Assembly: GCF_001590835.1 (NCBI RefSeq)
Contig: NZ_LTAQ01000023.1
Location: forward strand, 286,909 to 350,908
Length of the DNA stretch: 64,000 bases
Direction of reading: 5' to 3'
DNA from: Bacillus gaemokensis
Lineage (GTDB): Bacteria; Bacillota; Bacilli; Bacillales; Bacillaceae_G
Positions 58,423 to 64,000 of this stretch are shown one piece after another (within the stretch, counting starts at the first letter, position 1; each line of letters starts with the position of its first letter). The position numbers were made by a program, and so were the translations under genes. The notes under the pieces are model-generated. The model worked only from the letters and a program-made list of their open reading frames with translations. It was not told where the DNA came from and searched no databases.

Positions 58423-59133
58423 ATGCGTACAGAAAAATTAATTATAAATGGCTACGGTTCTTCTAATGGTGGAGAGTTTTATAAAGTTCAGTTAAATGGA
58501 AAAGGAACTGTGAATGGAAATATTGACTGTGATGACTTTGAATGTAATGGGTCAGGTAATGTAAATGGTGATTTGAAAAGTGAACGTACAAGGATTAGCG
58601 GCTCTGGAAAAGTTGATGGGAAAGTAAGTACTGAAGACATGCGAATTGATGGAAAAGCAACGATTACAAGAGATGTAAGTGCTAGTAATATGAAGATTTC
58701 AGGTAAAGGGACAATTGGTGGCACTTTGACTGGAGAAGAATTAAAGATTCGTGGGCAAGCGACTATAGACGGTAACTGCGAGGTGGATGTTTTTTCATCA
58801 CAAGGACAATTTACCATCGGCGGTTTACTAAGTGCAGATGAAATTGATATCGATATTCATGGTACATGTAGAGCAAAAGAAATAGGCGGGCAAACAATTA
58901 AAGCAAGACAAAGGTTGTCTGTATTTAGTAGACTCTTTAAAACAATGTTTGGATCGCAGTTAGAAGCTGAACTATTAGAAGGCGACAATATTGATATTGA
59001 CCATGTACAAATTGGTACAGTAAGAGGAAACAATGTTACAGTTGGGCCGAATTGTGAGATTGGGATTATTGAATATACGGGGGTTCTTCATGTCGATAAA
59101 AATGCAAAAGTAAAAGAAATTCAGCAAGTTTAA
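58423..59133 (+). CDS. Bactofilin (BacE-like)
   Basis: A 236-residue polymer-forming cytoskeletal protein. Its N-terminal 125 residues repeat a roughly 18-residue beta-helix unit (NGKGTVNGNIDCDDFECNGS, then SGSGKVDGKVSTEDMRIDGK), which is the bactofilin core. The C-terminal region (about 150-236) carries a second set of short strands. It polymerises without nucleotide; in B. subtilis BacE and BacF support flagellum assembly. GGAGGAG precedes ATG 58423. Confidence 0.9.
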   Translation: MRTEKLIINGYGSSNGGEFYKVQLNGKGTVNGNIDCDDFECNGSGNVNGDLKSERTRISGSGKVDGKVSTEDMRIDGKATITRDVSASNMKISGKGTIGGTLTGEELKIRGQATIDGNCEVDVFSSQGQFTIGGLLSADEIDIDIHGTCRAKEIGGQTIKARQRLSVFSRLFKTMFGSQLEAELLEGDNIDIDHVQIGTVRGNNVTVGPNCEIGIIEYTGVLHVDKNAKVKEIQQV

Positions 59134-59157
59134 TTTTTTATGGAGAGAGGAATAGGC

Positions 59158-59865
59158 ATGGAAAAGCAAGATAATCTTACTTTGAATGGCTCTGGTAGCT
59201 CATCAGGTGGAGCTTATAATAAGGTGAAGATTCGAGGAGAAGGAACCATTTCAAATCATGTTAGTTGTAATGAATTTAAAACATACGGAACAAGTGATGT
59301 TCGCGGTGATATGACGGCAAACTCGTATATTGTGTATGGAGATAGTGAAGTACAAGGAGATTTACATGCTGAGTATGTGAAAGTGTATGGTAATGCACAA
59401 GTACAGAATGATTGTCATATAAACAAAACAAAAATTCGAGGAATGTTTGAGGTGAATGGAAGGTTAGCTGGAAACTTTGTGGACATTAAAGGAGGACTGA
59501 CTGTAAAAGAAGATATTGAGGTGGAAGAATTTTTATTAACTGGTGGCCTTGAAAGTGAAGGACTTTTAAACGCAGAGAATATTAACATTTCCTTGCGTTA
59601 TGAAGGAAGTAAAGTAAGAGAAATTGGCGGGAAAAAGATTACTGTACGAAAGAAAGCTAGATTTATTCCTTTTACAAGCCATACTGGTAACCTTCAGACA
59701 TCAATTATTGAAGGGGATGACATTTATTTAGAACACACAATAGCTGACATAGTGAGAGGGAACAATGTTACAATTGGTCCTGGTTGTGAAATAAGTGTTG
59801 TGGAATATCATACGAGTTTGAACCAAAAAGGAAAATCAATTGTAAAAGAACAGAAACGAATATAG
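59158..59865 (+). CDS. Bactofilin (BacF-like)
   Basis: A paralogue of the preceding bactofilin with the same beta-helix core (RGEGTISNHVSCNEFKTYGT, then VQGDLHAEYVKVYGNAQVQN) and a matching C-terminal EGDDIYLEHTIADIVRGNNV. I favour ATG 59158 after GAGAGGAATAG; a frame-consistent ATG at 59140 is also possible. It lies 24 bp after the first bactofilin, so the two are cotranscribed and may copolymerise. Confidence 0.88.
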   Translation: MEKQDNLTLNGSGSSSGGAYNKVKIRGEGTISNHVSCNEFKTYGTSDVRGDMTANSYIVYGDSEVQGDLHAEYVKVYGNAQVQNDCHINKTKIRGMFEVNGRLAGNFVDIKGGLTVKEDIEVEEFLLTGGLESEGLLNAENINISLRYEGSKVREIGGKKITVRKKARFIPFTSHTGNLQTSIIEGDDIYLEHTIADIVRGNNVTIGPGCEISVVEYHTSLNQKGKSIVKEQKRI

Positions 59866-59888
59866 ATGTAAGAGGGAGAGCAAGCTAT

Positions 59889-61424
59889 ATGGTTGCAAAG
59901 AATAGTAAACTTGGCTTTGTTGTTGCCGGTTTATTACTAGGGATTTTAATGGCATCAATGGATAATACCATTGTTGTTACAGCGATGGGAACAATTGTTG
60001 GTGATTTAGGCGGATTAGAAAACTTTGTTTGGGTTGTATCCGCATATATGGTAGCAGAAATGGCAGGGATGCCGATCTTTGGAAAACTATCAGATATGTA
60101 CGGGAGAAAGCGATTCTTTATTTTTGGTCTAATTGTCTTTATGATTGGTTCTGCACTCTGTGGTACAGCGGAAAATATTACACAGTTAGGTATTTATCGT
60201 GCCATTCAAGGAATTGGTGGCGGGGCGCTCGTTCCAATTGCTTTTACGATTGTCTTTGATATTTTTCCGCCCGAAAAGCGCGGGAAGATGGGTGGGTTAT
60301 TTGGTGCAGTCTTTGGATTATCTAGTATTTTCGGGCCGTTGCTCGGCGCATATATTACAGATTACATTAGCTGGCACTGGGTATTTTATATTAACTTACC
60401 GCTTGGGATTCTATCACTTATTTTTATTGTGTTCTTTTATAAAGAATCACGAGTTCATCAAAAACAAAAGATCGATTGGTTTGGTGCGATTACATTAGTC
60501 GGAGCGGTAGTTTGCTTAATGTTCGCATTAGAACTTGGCGGGCAGAAATATGATTGGGATTCTAATTTTATTTTAAGTTTATTTGCGGCATTTGCTATTT
60601 TAATTATCATGTTTATTTTTATCGAAAGAAAAGTGGCAGAACCTATCATCTCATTTGAAATGTTTAAACAACGTTTATTCGGAATGAGTACAATTGTTGC
60701 GTTATTTTACGGGGCTGCATTTATGTCAGCTACTGTATATATTCCTCTGTTTATTCAAGGTGTATACGGTGGATCAGCAACAAATTCAGGCTTATTACTA
60801 TTACCAATGATGCTTGGATCAGTCGTGACAGCACAGTTAGGTGGTTTTTTAACATCAAAGCTTAGTTACCGTAATATCATGATCATTTCAGCTGTAATTA
60901 TGATCGGTGGATTGTTTTTATTGAGCACATTAACACCAGAAACGAGCCGTGTGTGGTTAACCGTTTATATGATTATTATCGGTTTTGGTGTAGGCTTCTC
61001 ATTTTCGGTATTAAGTATGGCTGCAATCCATGGCTTTGGTATGAACCAAAGGGGATCAGCAACTTCAACGAGTAACTTTATTCGTTCATTAGGTATGACA
61101 CTTGGAATTACAATCTTTGGTATGATTCAAAGAACTGGTTTTCAAGATCAGTTGGAAGAAGCATTTAAAGGTATGATCGGCGGGATAAGCAGTAATGCTC
61201 TTGGAGATTCAAGAGCTATACTTTCAGAAGGTGCTCGCTCTCAAATTCCACCACAAATATTAGATAAAATTATTGAAGCTCTTTCTAGTTCCATCGTTCA
61301 TACGTTTATGTGGGCTTTAGTTCCAGCAGGTTTAGCATTCGTATTCATCTTCTTTATGGGAAATGAACGAATGGTATATAAGAAAGAACAAGAAAACATC
61401 AAAGTTGAAACATCAAAAGCATAG
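59889..61424 (+). CDS. DHA2-family MFS drug transporter (14 helices)
   Basis: A 511-residue exporter of the DHA2/EmrB group. Motif D1-like LMASMDNTIVVTAMGTI near 20-36, A-motif GKLSDMYGRKRFF near 70-82 and motif C GLSSIFGPLLGAYIT near 145-160 are visible, and the protein is long enough for fourteen helices. It follows the bactofilin pair by 23 bp, so may be cotranscribed with it. Substrate unknown. Confidence 0.9.
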   Translation: MVAKNSKLGFVVAGLLLGILMASMDNTIVVTAMGTIVGDLGGLENFVWVVSAYMVAEMAGMPIFGKLSDMYGRKRFFIFGLIVFMIGSALCGTAENITQLGIYRAIQGIGGGALVPIAFTIVFDIFPPEKRGKMGGLFGAVFGLSSIFGPLLGAYITDYISWHWVFYINLPLGILSLIFIVFFYKESRVHQKQKIDWFGAITLVGAVVCLMFALELGGQKYDWDSNFILSLFAAFAILIIMFIFIERKVAEPIISFEMFKQRLFGMSTIVALFYGAAFMSATVYIPLFIQGVYGGSATNSGLLLLPMMLGSVVTAQLGGFLTSKLSYRNIMIISAVIMIGGLFLLSTLTPETSRVWLTVYMIIIGFGVGFSFSVLSMAAIHGFGMNQRGSATSTSNFIRSLGMTLGITIFGMIQRTGFQDQLEEAFKGMIGGISSNALGDSRAILSEGARSQIPPQILDKIIEALSSSIVHTFMWALVPAGLAFVFIFFMGNERMVYKKEQENIKVETSKA

Positions 61425-61430
61425 AAGATG

Positions 61431-61465
61431 AAAAAACTCCTTTCCAGAGTAGAAAGGAGTTTTTC
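61431..61465 (+). terminator. Terminator after the DHA2 transporter
   Basis: AAAAACTCCTTTC pairs with GAAAGGAGTTTTT, a perfect 13-bp stem. Confidence 0.9.
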
Positions 61466-61482
61466 GTATGTAACTTTATCAA

Positions 61483-61803
61483 TTAGCCTTCGATTATTTC
61501 GTATTCTTCGTCTGCTAATAATAAAATCTGTGTTTTTTTGCCTTTGTTTTGTACTTCAATTACATCGTATGTACCTAGGTCTCTTAGTTTATTTTGAGAA
61601 ACGTTTACCATTACTTCGATAGAATCGATTAAGATATCTTCTTCTATATATGATTCAGGTAATGCCATGTCCTCAGTATCTAATACGCATGCATATAGAT
61701 TTTGTAAATCAGTAGCAGATGGGTTTTGTTCCTCCACATCAATGATGTTTTTTACTGCTTCCATATTTTCTTCTTTTGCTTGATACACTTTAATTTTAGC
61801 CAT
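61483..61803 (-). CDS. Small acidic protein of unknown function
   Basis: A 106-residue protein, acidic and soluble (DVEEQNPSATDLQNLYACVL, then LADEEYEIIEG). I recognise no domain. AAGGAGAAT lies 6 bp before ATG 61803 on the minus strand. Monocistronic and convergent with the DHA2 transporter. Confidence 0.65.
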   Translation of the reverse strand: MAKIKVYQAKEENMEAVKNIIDVEEQNPSATDLQNLYACVLDTEDMALPESYIEEDILIDSIEVMVNVSQNKLRDLGTYDVIEVQNKGKKTQILLLADEEYEIIEG

Positions 61804-62119
61804 GCTTCATTCTCCTTTATAACGTAATCGTAGATGCTACAGTTTATTATAACGTTTTTTAGTGGAAAGATGAAATTGTTTCCTTATTATAGTTCTCAAT
61901 TCATGAACAATAATATTCTCATCTGAAAATTTAGTGAGGAAGATTGTTATTTAGTAAAGGGGAAGGAAATTCTTATTAATTTAAAATCAGTTTGAATTTA
62001 TTACAAAAGTGTAAGGTTTTTGTAAGGGAAATAGATAAATAAGTTAAAAGCTTTCTGATAGTATACGAGGTGTCACATACTATATAAACACAAATTAAAA
62101 AACCGACATAAAGTCTAAT
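61804..62119. other. Intergenic region upstream of the structured leader
   Basis: AT-rich, without a convincing ORF. It should hold divergent promoters for the minus-strand gene and for the YxeA leader. TATATAA at 62081 is a possible -10 region. Confidence 0.45.
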
Positions 62120-62235
62120 TTTTTGGGTGGGAGAGAGAATCCGACCATGCATAGAAGCGGTCAGATCTTCTTCCAGCCCCGTGCCAAGTGAAAACAAAAG
62201 GAGAAAACGAGTGGAGATCTCCTTTTGTTTTCGTA
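62120..62235 (+). promoter_or_regulatory. Structured 5' leader of unknown class
   Basis: Two strong hairpins. Hairpin 1 (62125-62180) pairs GGGTGGGAGAGAGAATCCGA with TCAGATCTTCTTCCAGCCC through about 20 base pairs with G-U pairs and small mismatches. Hairpin 2 is a perfect 15-bp stem (GAAAACAAAAGGAGA at 62190-62204 with its complement at 62218-62232), whose T-rich 3' arm looks like a terminator. They end 63 bp before the YxeA-like start. I do not recognise a known riboswitch. Confidence 0.6.
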
Positions 62236-62297
62236 GCAGCGACTTATATGTTGAAAAATCAAAATGGATATATATATTAAAACTAGAGGTTGAAAAC

Positions 62298-62702
62298 ATG
62301 AAGAAACTATTCGTAACTTTGATTGCTTTTCTTGTATTATTAGGTCTATTAATGACTGCTTTTGTAGGTTTTGATTGGGATGTAGCTGGCATGAAACAAA
62401 AATTAGGTAAAGAAAAAATGTATGTTCATATTACAGAGAATGGAAAAGAATATGAGGTAGAAAAAGGAGACCCTACGTGGAAGCGTTATGAATACAAAGT
62501 AATTGCATATGATGAAAAGGGAAATACGGCAACTATTAAGTTTACTGCTAATAAAAATTTGAAATCAAATGCATTTTTACGTGTGTATGTATTTGATGAA
62601 ACAAATAATGAGGGATATAAAGGAATCTCATTATACGAAGAAGTACAAGAAAAAGAAGTGCCTAAAAAAGCACTTGAGCAGATGGAGAAAAATAATATAT
62701 AG
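62298..62702 (+). CDS. YxeA-family secreted protein
   Basis: A 134-residue DUF1093/YxeA-like protein. The signal sequence is KKLFVTLIAFLVLLGLLMTAFVG without a clear lipobox, followed by a small beta domain (MYVHITENGKEYEVEKGDPT, then RYEYKVIAYDEKGNTATIKF). Function unknown; often tied to stress or antimicrobial peptide responses in Bacillus, which I only recall. ATG 62298 follows AGAGGTTG. A structured leader lies upstream. Confidence 0.82.
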   Translation: MKKLFVTLIAFLVLLGLLMTAFVGFDWDVAGMKQKLGKEKMYVHITENGKEYEVEKGDPTWKRYEYKVIAYDEKGNTATIKFTANKNLKSNAFLRVYVFDETNNEGYKGISLYEEVQEKEVPKKALEQMEKNNI

Positions 62703-62717
62703 CTTGTTCATAGTTGC

Positions 62718-62757
62718 AAAGACGGTATGTATAATTGTACATACCGTCTTTGTTTTT
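62718..62757 (+). terminator. Terminator after the YxeA-like gene
   Basis: AAAGACGGTATGTA pairs with TACATACCGTCTTT, a perfect 14-bp stem, followed by GTTTTTT. Confidence 0.9.
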
Positions 62758-62804
62758 TGATGAAGCGAATACTAGTATGGAATGAAGTTTGCATTTTAAA
62801 ATGT

Positions 62805-63236
62805 TTATAATTTAAACAATAAAACATTTTTATCATATTCTTGTAAACACCAATTATATTTATTCAAAATAGTAGGATGAACAGCCTCTTGATCAGTATT
62901 TACTTCTTTAAAACCATGTTTTTTATAAAAAGCTGCAAGTTCCTCGAAAGGGATACAATAGATATTAGATGCATCCGATTGCTTTGCTTCTTGGACTAAA
63001 AAAGAGACGAGATTTCCGGCTAATTTGTAGCCTCTATATTTAGGGAGTATATAAATACCACCCATTTCTAATGTGCTTTTATCAATCTTAACTAAACGCC
63101 CAAGTCCCGCATATTCTCCGTTATATGTCACAATTGCTACTTTATCTTTTTGTAAATCACTTGGTACAAATCCAATTACTCTATATTGATTATTAATCCA
63201 TTCTAGATCTTCGGATGAAGCAAATTTGATTCCCAT
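62805..63236 (-). CDS. GNAT-family acetyltransferase
   Basis: A 143-residue single GNAT domain. MGGIYILPKYRGYKLAGNLV is the acetyl-CoA loop (RGYKLAG for RxxGxG/A) and FYKKHGFKEVN is motif B. The substrate is unknown. AAGGGGTG lies 8 bp before ATG 63236 on the minus strand. The IS element starts just beyond its promoter. Confidence 0.8.
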   Translation of the reverse strand: MGIKFASSEDLEWINNQYRVIGFVPSDLQKDKVAIVTYNGEYAGLGRLVKIDKSTLEMGGIYILPKYRGYKLAGNLVSFLVQEAKQSDASNIYCIPFEELAAFYKKHGFKEVNTDQEAVHPTILNKYNWCLQEYDKNVLLFKL

Positions 63237-63434
63237 AAAAAATACACCCCTTGAAAAATCTGATATTTCTATTCTATCAGATTTTACTGAAAGAGTCCCC
63301 CTACTTCAATCATGTGAAGGGCGAAGCCCAATGATAAGTGGTGGGGTGAATTTCGGTTTGCGAAGCAAAAGCCTTTGCTTTTTATTTTATCTTTGATACA
63401 ATCAGTCTGATAAGTAATAAAGGTTGGTGTATCA

Positions 63435-63833
63435 ATGAATTTAGATAGTAATAATCATTCGGTATTCAGTTTGCGTTATCACTTGGTATTGGTTATCAAG
63501 TACCGTAGAAAAGTGATAACTGATGATATATCAGAGCGTGCGAAAGAGATGTTTGTCTTGCTTGGAGAAAAATATCACATTTCACTACTAGAGTGGAATC
63601 ACGATATTGACCATGTTCACGTTTTGTTTAAGACACATCCAAAAACAGAGTTATCAAAGTTTATTAATGCCTACAAAAGTGCAAGTTCTCGTATCTTGAA
63701 GAAAGAGTTTCCACAAATCCGAAAGAGACTTTGGAAAGAATACTTTTGGTCAAGAAGTTTCTGCTTGCTTACAACAGGTGGAACACCGATTAGTGTTGTA
63801 CGTCAGTATATCGAAAGTCAAGGAATGAAATGA
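63435..63833 (+). CDS. tnpA: IS200/IS605 TnpA Y1 transposase
   Basis: A 132-residue HUH single-strand transposase. HVH at 60-62 (HDIDHVHVLF) is the metal-binding HUH motif, Y125 (VVRQYIESQG) is the nucleophile, and the family's YHLVLVIKYRRKV start is present. Full length, with no stop or frameshift, so this copy could be active. ATG 63435 follows AAAGGTTGG. It is 10 bp ahead of tnpB. Confidence 0.93.
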   Translation: MNLDSNNHSVFSLRYHLVLVIKYRRKVITDDISERAKEMFVLLGEKYHISLLEWNHDIDHVHVLFKTHPKTELSKFINAYKSASSRILKKEFPQIRKRLWKEYFWSRSFCLLTTGGTPISVVRQYIESQGMK

Positions 63834-63843
63834 GGTGAAAAGA

Positions 63844-64000
63844 ATGTTAATCAACAAAGCATATAAGTTTCGTTTATATCCAAACAACAAGCAGGAAGTA
63901 TTAATTGCGAAAACAATCGGTTCCAGCCGTTTTGTGTTTAATCGCTTCTTGTCCTTATGGAATGAAACGTATCAAACAACAGGAAAAGGCTTAACGTATA
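63844..64000 (+). CDS. tnpB: TnpB RNA-guided nuclease, 5' part
   Basis: The first 52 codons of an IS605 OrfB: MLINKAYKFRLYPNNKQEVL, then GSSRFVFNRFLSLWNETYQ. This is the canonical TnpB N-terminus, unlike the TnpB-related gene at 52068. GAGGTG precedes ATG 63844. The reading frame runs off the window. Confidence 0.9.
   Translation, partial: MLINKAYKFRLYPNNKQEVLIAKTIGSSRFVFNRFLSLWNETYQTTGKGLTY

Larger units (their letters stand above)
63290..64000 (+). mobile_element. IS200/IS605-family element (cut by window end)
   Basis: Contains an intact tnpA and the start of tnpB in the same direction. The left end has a branched palindrome (63297-63346) in which CCCC/GGGG and ATCAT/ATGAT enclose the inner GGGCGAAGCCC hairpin, as expected for TnpA recognition. 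Confidence 0.85.

Noticed and set aside
62127-62297. An in-frame N-terminal extension of the YxeA-like protein
   Set aside because: It covers the two leader hairpins and lacks a ribosome site, while ATG 62298 gives a proper signal peptide.

Overview
The window is chromosomal DNA of a low-GC Gram-positive bacterium, almost certainly a member of the Bacillus cereus group (cereus, thuringiensis, anthracis). This rests on purine-rich Shine-Dalgarno sites, TTG and GTG starts, T-box leaders, a bcr1-type repeat with TTTAT ends, YrzI-family small proteins, a DAHP synthase fused to chorismate mutase, and a gene content I associate with this group (AAC(3) protein, CoaW, PduL, HelD, LtaS paralogue). No rRNA, tRNA, prophage or CRISPR array was seen.

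Layout. 0-7 kb: an acetyltransferase, a cysteine hydrolase and D-serine dehydratase, a small membrane protein, and a large stand-alone SIR2-domain protein that may be a phage-defence NADase. 6.9-13.8 kb: an aromatic amino-acid operon (DAHP synthase/chorismate mutase, chorismate synthase, HisC, TyrA, EPSP synthase) behind one strong promoter, two tandem T-boxes and a third internal T-box. 13.8-22.6 kb: a jelly-roll surface-like protein, a bcr1 repeat, an Eis-like acetyltransferase, an ABC-F ATPase, a lipoteichoic acid synthase, a WapI-type immunity-like protein and a peptidoglycan deacetylase. 22.6-33.5 kb: an accessory-looking stretch of acetyltransferases, a nucleotidyltransferase, DinB proteins and an AAC(3) enzyme, with four broken genes. 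33.5-38.1 kb: a probable type I toxin-antitoxin locus, a VOC protein, an HNH-like protein, an AI-2E family permease, and a minus-strand operon of six tandem YrzI-family small proteins with an elaborate leader. 38-51.9 kb: mostly housekeeping-type genes (HelD, pantothenate kinase, FabZ-like dehydratase, aminotransferase, PduL, MFS, methyltransferase) and a broken nucleoside hydrolase. 51.9-54.6 kb: a decayed IS605-type element carrying a TnpB-related gene with a stop codon, inside remnants of other genes. 54.6-61.5 kb: an MFS exporter divergent from an SgrR-like regulator, then a YhbD-bactofilin-bactofilin-MFS cluster. 61.5-64 kb: a YxeA-family gene behind an unexplained structured leader, an acetyltransferase, and an IS200/IS605 element (tnpA intact, tnpB cut by the window end).

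The most unusual material is the YrzI array at 36.77-38.07 kb. Three near-identical copies of a two-gene unit (about 340 bp each) follow a short leader ORF and two tandem terminators. In each unit one gene's Shine-Dalgarno sequence lies in a hairpin that contains or abuts the previous gene's stop codon, which suggests attenuation plus translational coupling. Also notable are the triple T-box control of the aro operon, the structured leader at 62.1 kb, the type I toxin locus at 33.5 kb, and a high density of broken genes (at least seven).
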